Counted from the stretch's first letter, positions 27,683-37,475 are shown. The stretch is DNA of 64,000 nucleotides from Metabacillus sp. B2-18 (GCF_021117275.1 NZ_CP088245.1:4404001-4468000); one strand, 5' to 3'. Made by a program: numbers and translations. The notes: generated from the sequence alone by a model not told the origin.

Positions 27683-28083
27683 TAAGCCTGTCCACCTTGG
27701 CCATGCTGTTTTTGACGGTTAATTTGAATGACCTGTTTCCAGGTGTCCCGAAACTCTATAGCATAGTTTTCTACTTCTTTTAAAATAGATTGGTCATTCT
27801 TAATATTAGCTTCTACTAATCGATGATTCATATATTCATACATAACTTCAAATTTTTTAGAGACTTCAAAATCTTTATTTAGAGTGATCATTAACTCTGT
27901 AATAATTTTCTGGGCTTTTTGAATGTTTGTATTTTTTTCTTGAATATTTGAATCTTCTATTGCTTTTGATGCTTGAGAAATAAATTTGATACATCCGTTA
28001 TAAAGCATTAGCGTAATTTCACCTGGCGTTGCTGTTGCTACTGCATTTTGTTGATAGGCTGAATACGGATTATTGATTGCCAC
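27682..28083 (-). CDS. fliS: FliS, flagellin export chaperone
   Basis: 133 residues, begins MAINNPYSAYQQNAVATATPGEITLMLYNGCIKF-like family start, with the NPY-x-xYQ motif and the LMLY-GC helix. GTG start with AAGGAGTG upstream. FliS binds the disordered C-terminus of flagellin in the cytoplasm and in B. subtilis also helps FliW-dependent homeostasis. A second FliS-like gene lies at 62490, beside another flagellin. Confidence 0.93.
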   Translation of the reverse strand: MAINNPYSAYQQNAVATATPGEITLMLYNGCIKFISQASKAIEDSNIQEKNTNIQKAQKIITELMITLNKDFEVSKKFEVMYEYMNHRLVEANIKNDQSILKEVENYAIEFRDTWKQVIQINRQKQHGQGGQA

Positions 28084-28101
28084 TTATGACACTCCTTTTC
28101 T

Positions 28102-29661
28102 TTAAGCGAATTGTTGCATTAAGTAGTTTGATTGAGAATTTGCCTTTTGAATCGCTTGTTCCATTGCAGTAAATTGATTCCAGTATCTGTTTTCTATTTG
28201 AGTTAGACGATCTTGGAAACGACTTATTTGGGAATCTAAATCAACAATATTACGTCCGATTGAAAACTGTTGGTTTGTTGAAGTAAGTTTTCCAGCCTTT
28301 TTTTCAATACCAGCAACTGTATCATTGATAATATTTCGAAGTCGCTTTGTTAGTCCTAGTTCGGACTGTACAGTACTATCTTTTGTAGTTGTTGTACCAT
28401 CTGCTGCGGTTGTTGTAATACGAGTCGCACCACTAAACATTTGAAACACTGCGTTTGGATCATTTGTAATGGCTTCCCTTAGCTTTGTTTCATCAATTAT
28501 TAGTTTTCCATTATCTCGATAATTGGATGTCTTTATACCGATTTCCGCTAATTGGTTATAATCAGTATTTGCTCCTGTACCTGTATACGGAGTATATAAA
28601 GCAGTGCGCATCTTGTTTAATGAAGAAGACAGGACTGAATCATTTTTTAAAAGACCACTTTTGGCCTTTTCTTCCCATAGCTCAATTTGTTTCTCTGTCA
28701 TTGACTCTTTTTCTTCATCTGAAAGTGGTTGATAACTTCGGTATCTCGCTTCACTGACTTCCCCATTTATTTTCTCAATTAATTCATTGTATTTGCTTAC
28801 AAACTGGACGATTTTATCTACCATATTATCAGTATCATTCGAAACAGAGATAGTTGCAGTTTTTCCATTTGTTACATCATTTAATGTGTATGTGACATCA
28901 TTAATCGTAAATTTGTTGCTAGATCTATCTGTTGCTAGTCCATTTATTGTAAATTCTGCATTATCCCCTGTTGTTGTAGCAGTAAGAGTATACGGAACCG
29001 TGTTATTCGTTTCCTGGAAGCCTAATTTACTAAATAGTGTATTTGCAGCTTCGTTTGCTATAGTTATAGAGGCACCATTTCCAGTATCATTTTTTGACAT
29101 AACTACTTTACCATTTTCAGAAAATACATTGATACCTAATTCTTTTTTGCTTGACAGCTGCTTTAAGACATCCTCTAAGGTGGAGCCCGCTTTAATAGTT
29201 AATTCAATAACATCTGATTTCGTACCGTCACTATTGGTTACCATTGATTGAGTACCATCACCATTTGTAACCTTTAATTGTATCACAGTATCTGACGCAA
29301 ATGTGTTTTGATCATAAGTTATTGCAGAGTTGGAAATCCAATTTGTAGAAGTAGCTAACTTACTTACTACAATTGAAGTATTAACATTTCCTGCATTCGC
29401 ATTAGCTGTAGCAGTTACTGCACTAGGCATAGAACTTGTTACAGTCTTCTTTAGAAATTCCTTTTGAAGTGACATATTATCAAAAATATACTTATCAAAG
29501 TCACTTAAAAGGGTATTCATGCTACGATAATCATCTCGCTGCCATTCAAGTAATTGTTTTTTTTGAGTTAGTTTATCAAGAGGAATTCTTTCTGCTTTCA
29601 TTAAATCACTAACTAGTGTATCGATATCCATACCACTAGCTAATCCACCTATTCGAACCAT
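28102..29661 (-). CDS. fliD: FliD, filament cap protein
   Basis: 519 residues. N-terminal FliD_N (MVRIGGLASGMDIDTLVSDLM) and C-terminal FliD_C (DSTVQSELGLTKRLRNIIND through the coiled end FQDRLTQIENRYWNQFTAME). The pentameric cap folds flagellin at the filament tip. Ribosome site AGGGGATAAA before the ATG. Middle gene of the sigma-D operon. Confidence 0.94.
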   Translation of the reverse strand: MVRIGGLASGMDIDTLVSDLMKAERIPLDKLTQKKQLLEWQRDDYRSMNTLLSDFDKYIFDNMSLQKEFLKKTVTSSMPSAVTATANANAGNVNTSIVVSKLATSTNWISNSAITYDQNTFASDTVIQLKVTNGDGTQSMVTNSDGTKSDVIELTIKAGSTLEDVLKQLSSKKELGINVFSENGKVVMSKNDTGNGASITIANEAANTLFSKLGFQETNNTVPYTLTATTTGDNAEFTINGLATDRSSNKFTINDVTYTLNDVTNGKTATISVSNDTDNMVDKIVQFVSKYNELIEKINGEVSEARYRSYQPLSDEEKESMTEKQIELWEEKAKSGLLKNDSVLSSSLNKMRTALYTPYTGTGANTDYNQLAEIGIKTSNYRDNGKLIIDETKLREAITNDPNAVFQMFSGATRITTTAADGTTTTKDSTVQSELGLTKRLRNIINDTVAGIEKKAGKLTSTNQQFSIGRNIVDLDSQISRFQDRLTQIENRYWNQFTAMEQAIQKANSQSNYLMQQFA

Positions 29662-29672
29662 ATTTTATCCCC

Positions 29673-30014
29673 CTATATTTTTTTATCAAACAGAATACCC
29701 ATAAATTCTGTCATTTCCGAATATATATCAAGTATTTTTTTTGAGGGTATTTCTTTAATTACTTCATTTGTTTGGTCATTCACAACTGTTACATAGTATT
29801 CATTTAATTCATCATGAAGTTGAAATTTAATATGAGTGTTAGTTGGCTTTAGAAAATCGTTTAATCCTTTAATAATTTTCTTTAAACTCTCTTCATCCTG
29901 TTTCACATTCTTTCCTATTTCAGTTTTTACTTCTGAATCTTTTTTCTCTACAGTCTGGTATGTTAGTTCTGTGTTGTGAAGTGCTGGCTGTGAAGTAATT
30001 TTGTCGATAGACAT
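29673..30014 (-). CDS. flaG: FlaG family protein
   Basis: 113 residues: variable N-terminus, then the FlaG core IKFQLHDELNEYYVTVVND-type stretch and EVIKEIPSKKILDIY. In several genera FlaG affects filament length. First gene of the fliDST operon behind a near-consensus sigma-D promoter; equivalent to B. subtilis YvyC. Confidence 0.9.
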   Translation of the reverse strand: MSIDKITSQPALHNTELTYQTVEKKDSEVKTEIGKNVKQDEESLKKIIKGLNDFLKPTNTHIKFQLHDELNEYYVTVVNDQTNEVIKEIPSKKILDIYSEMTEFMGILFDKKI

Positions 30015-30048
30015 AAAAACACTCCTCTGAATTAATTATCTATCTTTA

Positions 30049-30075
30049 ATATCGGTAAATATTTATAGATGTTTA
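30049..30075 (-). promoter_or_regulatory. Sigma-D promoter of flaG-fliDST
   Basis: Minus strand TAAA (30072-30075), exactly 15 bases, ACCGATAT (30049-30056). It sits in the 82-base gap between the giant flagellin stop and flaG. Confidence 0.88.
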
Positions 30076-30096
30076 ATTTATTGAAATTAAAAATTT

Positions 30097-33000
30097 TCAT
30101 TTAAAAAGCCCCAGAACTTGTTCATGAGATTGTTTTAGATGTACCGCCATTGCTTGCTGTGCTTGAGATAATATTTGATCCTTTAAAAGATTCATTGTTT
30201 CCTTAGCCATGTCAGTATCTTGAATTCTACTCATGGAGGCAACTGTATTTTCTTCCATTACTGATAGATTAGTTGCTATATGATCTAGCCGGTTTTCTAC
30301 AGCACCAACATTTCCTAGTTCTTGCAAAACAAAATCAAGAGCATTGTCAATGATTTTCAACCCCTGTACGGCATCATCTTGGGTTCTTAAACAAATAATA
30401 TTTGTATCTCTTAGTAAATTATCAAAAGATGCAATTTCTACCTTGAAGTTTTGTCCTGAGTTAGCACCCGCTTGGAACGTAAATTCATTCGGTTCATACC
30501 CAATAGCTTGCCTAACACGATAGTCAACTGATAACGTATGATTTCCAGCACCAAAAGTGATCATATCCTTATTCAATACTATCTTACTATCCTGCAACGA
30601 ATACTGGTCTATAGATAGCTGATTTCCATCTAAGGCAACTACTAAATGTGAAGGATCTATTTCCACCCCTGTTAAACTATCTCCTGTTTCATGGTCACAA
30701 TAATTATGAAAATAGTTATTAGGCATATGATCATTTAATGATATGTCTAGTGAATCAAAGTATTGGACTGTAAATGATACGCCCGTTAGTGAATTAGTAA
30801 CATCAGGACGCGCATTGCCCACAATTTCTACCTTCTGACCATCTACTGTATATCCATCTTCTGTAGTATCCTGCGCTTTTGAAATTTCCTCTCCATTCAA
30901 AATTACTTTATAGGCGTAAGAATCCTGAGGTATATTTTGCACTAACTCATTAGCAGTTAAAGAGTACACTCTAAAGTCTCCGGGATTATCATCAAACTCA
31001 GGACGATAAGAACCATGGAGGGACAGTCTATTTATATCAGGATCATATGAGAAACCATTTTCAGAATCATAAGGTACCTCCGTGCCATTTTGATAGACTC
31101 TAATTGCTTGTGGGCCTACTATACTATCAAGTCCATAATCAAGAGTATTTGAAGCAAGTTGGAAATCATAAGAATCATTTCCTCTACTAAAAGAGCTACT
31201 CTCATAGACATAACTTACTTTAACATCAGGATTGGATGTATTATTAGCTTCGGGACGCGCATCGCCGTAAAGCTCAATGCGGTTAGTTTGACTGTTGTAA
31301 TAGTATCCGTTAGTTTTTGTTTCATCATATTCTACTTTAGCACCATCTACTTCAACTAAAAATGTAATTGGTTCACCTGTTCCGTATGTTTCAGGACTTG
31401 GTGACAAAGCAATTTCTATCTTCCCATCTTGGCGAGAAACGTCTTCTGTCGGGACAACCATCTGTATAGAATACGTATCATTTACATCAGGGCGGCTTGT
31501 CCCATAAAGCTCAATCGTATTTGTTGTTGAATTATATTGAAATCCATTAGTATTCGAATATTCGATTGCCTCTGTAGAATTTCGATATACACGTATAGAA
31601 TTAGGTGACGTTGTACTACCCAAGTTATAAACTTCTGGCACATCGTATAATCTAATACCGTATACATCTTTAGAAGTAGATGTTGAATCATAAACATAAT
31701 TAATCTTAACTTCTTCATTAGAGGCAATATCTGACCGTGCATCTCCATAAAGACTTATTCTACCACTTTCAAACGTATACCCATTGGTTTTAGTAGCATC
31801 ATACTCTATTTCTTCCCCTCCAACATAAACACGTAAAGAACGATTTGTTGTAAGATCCGGATTTTCTAAATTATAGGTATCAATGTTGCTTGTTAAACTA
31901 AAAGTTTGAACTCCGTTTCGACTATCTACGTCATTAAAATATTCAATTTGTACCTCTTCAAGATATGAAGGACGAAGGTTACCATAAAACTCAATTTTCC
32001 CGCTGGCTTCATCCACAAAAACACCAGTTGTATTGTTAACATCTGTTGGTCTTGAAGAAAGCAGCTGATCACGAGTTACTTCCGTTCCACCCACTTTTAT
32101 CCTTAGAGAACGTGGACCCACTTCTCCATGCATATTATATATTTCCGCTCCAGAAGGAATTGATGTCGTAAATATTTCATTTTGAAATGAATCTGAGACA
32201 TAGAAGAATTTATAAAAATCTTGTGCATCATCGTCTGATTCACCACCTATGATCGCATCTCCGAAAAATTCAATTTCTCCTCCTGAAACCGTATAATACC
32301 CCCCGGTCGGTTCCGAACCAGTTCCATCCCAATAGGACAACTCTCTTTCTCCATTATCATTAACCTTTAAAACTCTTAAGGAAGCATCACCTGTGTTCAT
32401 CCTGTATAAATCGGGTGATGATGGGAGTGATAGTTTGTTCACATTATCTTCTCGAGGCACTTTAAGTACATCAGAAGAGGGAATAAGCTCTATTGGTCCA
32501 CTTGTTACTGTTTGGTTATTGAGGTCCACATTAACTTTTTTAATGTTACCAAGGTTATCCGAATATACGAATGAAGTATTCCCATTTTCAACGATTGGAG
32601 AAAAACTAAATCCTGAACTACCATCAAGGTAGTTGTATTCATATGTTTGATAACTAATCCAGCTATTGGATGTGGATGAACGTCTCTCCAAGATCAGCTC
32701 TGTACCACTATTTCTAAGCCTCATTAATGAATTGTCTGCAACCGTTTTTTGTACAGCAGTACTAGTTGCCTGACCTTCAATTGATACCTCACCTCCATCC
32801 TTAGGAACAATATATTGACCTCCATCACGTGAAGAGGTAAATACGATTGATTGTCCGTCTTGAGTCCATCTTGGAAGATGATCGTTAATCGTGGTACCGA
32901 CATAAGCAACAGGTTGAGCACCACCTATAGTTGTGGGAGGATAATAGGTATAATTCAAGTCACTTGTTTCCATTTTAGGGAAAATATAATCGTATCCCTT

Positions 33001-33546
33001 AGTATTTATCGCAGTGTCAACATACTGATATTGTCCTACTTGAGATAATTGTATGGTTTTTGATGCAGTACGATCTTCATAAAGAAATTCACCATGTGTT
33101 TTATTAGATAATAATTTCATTGTATTAAATTCCGTATTGTGGACAATGTCATTTAGATCTTTTTTTAGCTCGTCTACTTCATTTTGTATAAGAAGTGTGT
33201 CGGCAGTAGTCAAGTTATTTGGTCGATCTCCAACCTCCGTGTTTGTTCCATTCATGGATTGTACAGTTAGTTCACGAATACGTTGGACGATATCTGTTAT
33301 TTCTTGCATAGCCCCATCAGCTACCTGAACAAGAGAATTTGCATCTTGAACATTACGTATTGATTGATTGTGACCATTTGACAGTGCTCTCATTTTTTGG
33401 CTGATTGTCAATCCTGCTGCGTCATTTGCTGCACTTCTTATTTTTTGGCCATTGCCAATCTTATCAATTGTTTTCTGCAAATTGGTTTCTGTTTTTTTCA
33501 TTTTATTAGTTAACTTTAATGATAATCCATTAGCGTTGATATACAT
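30097..33546 (-). CDS. Giant flagellin (1149 aa) with propeller-like and repeat insert
   Basis: Flagellin D0/D1 at both ends: about 1-150 (NDAAGLTISQKMRALSNG, VQVADGAMQEITDIVQRIREL) and about 1015-1149 (VENRLDHIATNLSVMEEN, SRIQDTDMAKETMNLLKDQILSQAQQAM). The insert of about 850 residues is unusual. Residues ~200-355 hold a PD40/TolB-like blade (PRWTQDGQSIVFTSSRDGG) and a second blade-like stretch (SFVYSDNLGNIKKVNVD). Residues ~380-1010 hold about seven tandem beta modules of 65-93 residues, each ending IE[LF]YG-x-x-RP-like (centred near 428, 521, 600, 681, 760, 844, 909). The C-terminus ends GLFK rather than QLLR. Two cysteines, rare in flagellins. It has a weak ribosome site and no good sigma-D promoter nearby, so expression is uncertain. 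Confidence 0.9.
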   Translation of the reverse strand: MYINANGLSLKLTNKMKKTETNLQKTIDKIGNGQKIRSAANDAAGLTISQKMRALSNGHNQSIRNVQDANSLVQVADGAMQEITDIVQRIRELTVQSMNGTNTEVGDRPNNLTTADTLLIQNEVDELKKDLNDIVHNTEFNTMKLLSNKTHGEFLYEDRTASKTIQLSQVGQYQYVDTAINTKGYDYIFPKMETSDLNYTYYPPTTIGGAQPVAYVGTTINDHLPRWTQDGQSIVFTSSRDGGQYIVPKDGGEVSIEGQATSTAVQKTVADNSLMRLRNSGTELILERRSSTSNSWISYQTYEYNYLDGSSGFSFSPIVENGNTSFVYSDNLGNIKKVNVDLNNQTVTSGPIELIPSSDVLKVPREDNVNKLSLPSSPDLYRMNTGDASLRVLKVNDNGERELSYWDGTGSEPTGGYYTVSGGEIEFFGDAIIGGESDDDAQDFYKFFYVSDSFQNEIFTTSIPSGAEIYNMHGEVGPRSLRIKVGGTEVTRDQLLSSRPTDVNNTTGVFVDEASGKIEFYGNLRPSYLEEVQIEYFNDVDSRNGVQTFSLTSNIDTYNLENPDLTTNRSLRVYVGGEEIEYDATKTNGYTFESGRISLYGDARSDIASNEEVKINYVYDSTSTSKDVYGIRLYDVPEVYNLGSTTSPNSIRVYRNSTEAIEYSNTNGFQYNSTTNTIELYGTSRPDVNDTYSIQMVVPTEDVSRQDGKIEIALSPSPETYGTGEPITFLVEVDGAKVEYDETKTNGYYYNSQTNRIELYGDARPEANNTSNPDVKVSYVYESSSFSRGNDSYDFQLASNTLDYGLDSIVGPQAIRVYQNGTEVPYDSENGFSYDPDINRLSLHGSYRPEFDDNPGDFRVYSLTANELVQNIPQDSYAYKVILNGEEISKAQDTTEDGYTVDGQKVEIVGNARPDVTNSLTGVSFTVQYFDSLDISLNDHMPNNYFHNYCDHETGDSLTGVEIDPSHLVVALDGNQLSIDQYSLQDSKIVLNKDMITFGAGNHTLSVDYRVRQAIGYEPNEFTFQAGANSGQNFKVEIASFDNLLRDTNIICLRTQDDAVQGLKIIDNALDFVLQELGNVGAVENRLDHIATNLSVMEENTVASMSRIQDTDMAKETMNLLKDQILSQAQQAMAVHLKQSHEQVLGLFK

Positions 33547-34337
33547 GTTTGTCTTGCATCCCTTCTACTAGTGGCCAGCAACATAAAATCTTCATATAAA
33601 AAAAGAACTTTCTATGGAAATTAAAGTTTAATTTCTTCCTAATATTAATTTTTCAACTAAATAGTCAGTGGGTTAGATAAAATCTATATTACTTCTAAGT
33701 ATGATTTAATATTAGATTTTCAATAAAATATTTAAAAGCTCCAAATCATTTTTTCTAAGTCCTAACCTATTGAGCATACTAAACACGAGAAAAGTGAGTA
33801 AACTTATTTAATAACTTGTTCCCTTTCAAATCAATAACCTAAAATACTCTTTATCTATAATTATTTTATCGGTATTTATTTAAGTTTATAAATAAATTTA
33901 GTACAAATCCCTCTATATAGTTAATATGATAAGGTCCATAAGCTATTGTCTCTTTCTTGAAAACAGATTATTAATAGCAATAGCATAATTTTTCTTTTGA
34001 ATAAAATAACTTGTTAATGTAGCTACTCTTGTATTTTGAATTGCTAAGTTTACAACAATTATTTGTCGAAAAGGCAAAATTAATCTTCTGTTATAGATCT
34101 TATTGATATTACTGCTGAAAAAATCGGAAAGATATAATTAGAGGACTTAAATGAAATAAATTGGTTTAGCAGAATTTAAATAGTTTTAGAGTAATATCTT
34201 AGATGATTTGATTGGAAATCGAGTTCCATCATATTGAGGCAATGTATATTATTAATAATTACTTTAGTAGGTTAAGTAAACTTTATTTTATAATACGTTT
34301 CTAAGAATTCCCTTTTTGATCTAATATAAATAAAAAA
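33547..34337. other. Long AT-rich intergenic region upstream of giant flagellin
   Basis: No frame with coding character was recognised in this stretch. A minus-strand ACCGATAA (33866-33873) resembles a sigma-D -10 but has no TAAA 15 bases upstream and is 320 bases from the gene. The remainder up to 34640 holds one terminator and a 28-codon plus-strand frame from 34480 that I could not assign. Confidence 0.5.
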
Positions 34338-34357
34338 GAAAACCCCAGAAGGTTTCC
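34338..34357 (-). terminator. Terminator downstream of deacetylase gene
   Basis: On the minus strand GGAAACC pairs with GGTTTTC (one wobble), 6-base loop, followed by TTTTTTATT. It lies 284 bases past the stop and probably ends the whole island transcript. Confidence 0.65.
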
Positions 34358-34640
34358 TAAATTTAATAAAAATACTAAATATTAATATACATGGTTGACT
34401 TACTGTTAATAAATGTATGATTTGATATTAAGAAGTGGTATTTAAGTGTTAGGAGACATCGCTCATTCTATCCAAAACTATGATTAAGACACCACCTAAA
34501 CATGAACGTTATCACGATGGTTACAATTTTGAATATGATTTTTTTCGATTAGTTAATGCTTAGAAATCATGATTTTTTATCGGCATAAATTTAGCTTCTT
34601 TCATCTAATAATTCAGTTTCTTTATACTTAGATTATGTAA

Positions 34641-35534
34641 TTAAAGGTTTAATAAATTTACTCTATTACAATCAATACGATCCAACCAAAATGAACTAGG
34701 GTCATAAATTTTACCACTATTAGTTGTAAATGCCCCCTTATACCCTGCTAATTGCAACTGTTTCTTTAGTTTTTCTCTCATATATACTTTATTTTCTCCA
34801 CCACCAAATGGAGGGGTATACCAAGAAGGTGTAAAATTTAGATTGTCCTGAATAAACTTTGCACATGGAGCAATTTCATTATTAAAATACTCACTGACTC
34901 TACCATTAAACGGTATATGATTTGCTCCATGAACTCCAATAGACATTCCTGCTTGTTTCATTTTTTTAAATTCTTTAATACTAATATACATGTTTTGTAT
35001 AAACTTTTCTTTTGAGCCAAAAAAGTTAAACACCATTTTTTCTAAAAAATCCTTACTTTGCTTAGATTCAAAAATAAAATTCAATGTATATTTAATATAC
35101 CTCCTTAGTTGGGACTTCTCATAAGCATAAACGTTATTCGACTGGCACAATGCTCTTAACTCTTTTTGAGTTAGATGATCACGTAATTGGTCCCAAAGTA
35201 ATTCTTCACTAAATGAAGACAGAGCTGCATGTACTAAATGGAAAACAGGAATTTCTCCTTCTAACAGTGGACCAGACATAACAGTAAAATACCCTGGCAC
35301 TCCTTTTCTTTTCATTATATCAAAAGCAATCTCATACTGATCCCTTGTAGCATCATCAAATGTCAAAACACATTTTGGCTTAGGTGTAATTTTTGTAAGA
35401 TCATCAGGTAACACAAACTCATGTGTTTTTCCTATTTGATCAATTTGTTCTTCAAATGCTTTTGGAGAAATTGGTACGCTTCCTTTCCACTCCTCAGGCT
35501 CTCTAACATAATGATACATAATTGCTAAATCCAT
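34641..35534 (-). CDS. Polysaccharide deacetylase (NodB-like) family protein
   Basis: 297 residues from the ATG at 35534 (AAGGG ten bases upstream). NodB-type motifs: LTFDDATRDQY with the Asp pair, GVHGANHIPF with His ligands, and WYTPPFGG. No signal peptide, so it acts in the cytoplasm, unlike most wall deacetylases. In sugar-biosynthesis islands such cytoplasmic members are thought to deacylate sugar intermediates. Here it follows an acyl ligase and an acyl carrier protein, so replacing an N-acetyl by another acyl group is a reasonable guess. Substrate unknown. Confidence 0.8.
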   Translation of the reverse strand: MDLAIMYHYVREPEEWKGSVPISPKAFEEQIDQIGKTHEFVLPDDLTKITPKPKCVLTFDDATRDQYEIAFDIMKRKGVPGYFTVMSGPLLEGEIPVFHLVHAALSSFSEELLWDQLRDHLTQKELRALCQSNNVYAYEKSQLRRYIKYTLNFIFESKQSKDFLEKMVFNFFGSKEKFIQNMYISIKEFKKMKQAGMSIGVHGANHIPFNGRVSEYFNNEIAPCAKFIQDNLNFTPSWYTPPFGGGENKVYMREKLKKQLQLAGYKGAFTTNSGKIYDPSSFWLDRIDCNRVNLLNL

Positions 35535-35612
35535 TTTATCCACACCCTTGTTTATTATTTTTTCTCACCACGATAATCTTAAATTCTTATTAAAGTTTAA
35601 ATAATAAAAATA

Positions 35613-35633
35613 CCTACCTATCAAATAGGTAGG
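35613..35633 (-). terminator. Terminator between carrier-protein and deacetylase genes
   Basis: CCTACCTAT/ATAGGTAGG stem with a 3-base loop, then TATTTTTATTAT on the minus strand, about 30 bases after the carrier-protein stop. Confidence 0.75.
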
Positions 35634-35661
35634 ACCATATATAAAGTTATTCTCAAAAATG

Positions 35662-35910
35662 TTAATTTTCTTTCAGTTTACTTTCTATTAAGTTTATTAA
35701 TTCTCCAACAATATGAAATGATGATGATGATATTTCTTCATCTGAGAACGTAATTCCAAATTCATCCTCAATTTCACAAACAAATTGAATAATACCAAGA
35801 GAGTCAACATAACCACTTTCTACATAATTTAGTGAAAAGACATCTACTGACTCATCAATGCTGTATTTTTTCTGCAGTGCACTTAAAACAAACACTGATA
35901 CATTGTTCAT
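35662..35910 (-). CDS. Acyl carrier protein-like
   Basis: 82 residues, acidic, with the phosphopantetheine site GYVDSLGIIQF (Ser of DSLG) and the ACP helix pattern CEIEDEFGITFSDEEI. It starts eight bases after the acyl-ligase gene, so the pair is translated together. A dedicated carrier and ligase suggest that an acyl or aminoacyl group is activated for transfer, possibly to a sugar by the GNAT or another transferase of the island. It is not the housekeeping AcpP, which would sit with fatty-acid genes. Confidence 0.85.
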   Translation of the reverse strand: MNNVSVFVLSALQKKYSIDESVDVFSLNYVESGYVDSLGIIQFVCEIEDEFGITFSDEEISSSSFHIVGELINLIESKLKEN

Positions 35911-35918
35911 ATTTATTT

Positions 35919-37448
35919 TTATCCATTCCCTTCATTATTAAACTCGATATAATCTGTAATTTTCGATTTAACCAATTTTCCCATGGCATTTTTCGGCAAT
36001 TCATCTAAAAAGAAAATCTTATGTGGTTGTTGATAATCTGCAAGGTTTCTCGCAGCGTGCATTTGAACAGTCCGCTTATTCAATTCACTACCTTCTTTAA
36101 TTACAATTGCCAATGCAACAATTTCCCCGAGTCTATCGTCCGGAAAGGCAAATGCTGCACATTCACTTACAGCTGAAATTTCCATTACACATTTTTCTAT
36201 ATCTATTGGATAAACATTAGTGCCTCCTGTGATGATTAATTCCTTTTTACGACCGGAAAAGTAAAGATAACCCTCCTCATCAAGAAACCCTAAATCACCA
36301 GTCTTAAAATAACCATTTTGCATTGAATTTCTAAATGTTTCATTCATACCGTAGTATCCATCACAAATTAATGAAGTCATACAAGCTATTTCTCCAACCT
36401 CACCAGTGGGAGCTAATTCTCCATTATCTCTAAAAATGACAACGTCAGCTTCAGGTAAAGTCCTACCAACAGATTGCTTTTTATGAATTGCTTCCCTGAA
36501 ATTAATACTCGTAACTGTTGACACTTCTGATGTCCCATACATTTCATGAAAATCGCAATGTAGCTTTTCTATCAATTCATTTTTAATTTTGGTGTCAAGT
36601 AGAGCAGAAGAAGAAACCACGCTTCTTAATGTGTTAATCCCTAATTCAATTGGATTAGATAAATATGAAGCAATCTGGTTTAACTGTGCAGACACTGCTA
36701 TAGTAAATGTTACACCCTGCTCCTTTACACAGTCTAACCATAAATTTGGTGTAAATCTTGGTAATAATACGGAAGTTCCACCAATTAACAACGGGATTAA
36801 TACAAGTCTTTCGGCCAATGAATGATATAGTGGTGTAGCAGCTAGAATCTTATCATCTCTCGTTATTTTATATAGATCAATGTGAGCAAATGCTCGTAAA
36901 TATTTATTTTTTTGCGTTAAGCTTATAGGTTTTGGATTCCCCGTAGATCCAGAGGTCATTGTAATAATAAGGATCTCTTCACCATCAACTTCTTTGATGA
37001 CCGGCCTCTCCACTGACATTTCTTCAGAATTAAGTAGAGATACAGTACCTTGATATTGATGATCAATACAAATACGAGAGCCTTCCACATCAATGCCTCC
37101 GTTTTTATCACACTGCTCAAAAAATGCACGACGAGCTATTATATGCTTAACATCAGCAACAGCGAAGGCCTTCCTAATTGAACTAATTGGCATTGTCGGA
37201 TTAATAGGAACTAATCCAACACCAAGGTTTGCTGCTGCTAGTATTAGAGCAACTGAGGTAATACTATTATTCATTGGAATCCCTATATGGTCCCGGTAAG
37301 CAACTCCATTACTTATTAGGAAATGAGAGTATTGGCTAACCAAATTAGCTAGTTCTTGGTAAGTAATTGATTTACTTTCACACCATATTGCTGTTTTTTC
37401 CGGGTATGTTCTAACACTTTCATAGAACAAATCTGCAATTGTTTTCAT
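35919..37448 (-). CDS. Acyl-CoA synthetase / AMP-dependent ligase
   Basis: 509 residues of the ANL superfamily: P-loop-like MTSGSTGNPKPISLTQ (A3), MYGTSEVSTVTS (A5), YFKTGDLGFLDEEGYLYFSGR (A7/A8) and a C-terminal lysine in NAMGKLVKS (A10). It adenylates a carboxylic acid and loads it on CoA or, given the neighbour, on the adjacent carrier protein. The substrate pocket cannot be read. Ribosome site AAGGATTC before the ATG. Confidence 0.88.
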   Translation of the reverse strand: MKTIADLFYESVRTYPEKTAIWCESKSITYQELANLVSQYSHFLISNGVAYRDHIGIPMNNSITSVALILAAANLGVGLVPINPTMPISSIRKAFAVADVKHIIARRAFFEQCDKNGGIDVEGSRICIDHQYQGTVSLLNSEEMSVERPVIKEVDGEEILIITMTSGSTGNPKPISLTQKNKYLRAFAHIDLYKITRDDKILAATPLYHSLAERLVLIPLLIGGTSVLLPRFTPNLWLDCVKEQGVTFTIAVSAQLNQIASYLSNPIELGINTLRSVVSSSALLDTKIKNELIEKLHCDFHEMYGTSEVSTVTSINFREAIHKKQSVGRTLPEADVVIFRDNGELAPTGEVGEIACMTSLICDGYYGMNETFRNSMQNGYFKTGDLGFLDEEGYLYFSGRKKELIITGGTNVYPIDIEKCVMEISAVSECAAFAFPDDRLGEIVALAIVIKEGSELNKRTVQMHAARNLADYQQPHKIFFLDELPKNAMGKLVKSKITDYIEFNNEGNG

Positions 37449-37475
37449 AATGAATCCTTTCTTATTAATACATTG

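Noticed and set aside
28787..29251. 154-codon plus-strand frame inside fliD
   Set aside because: Shadow of fliD, no ribosome site.
33866..33873. Sigma-D promoter for the giant flagellin
   Set aside because: The -10-like ACCGATAA lacks TAAA at 14-16 bases and lies 320 bases from the gene; kept only as a note.
34480..34563. 28-codon frame MIKTPPKHERYHDG... as an insertion-sequence remnant
   Set aside because: Too short to assign, no inverted repeats or transposase motif around it.
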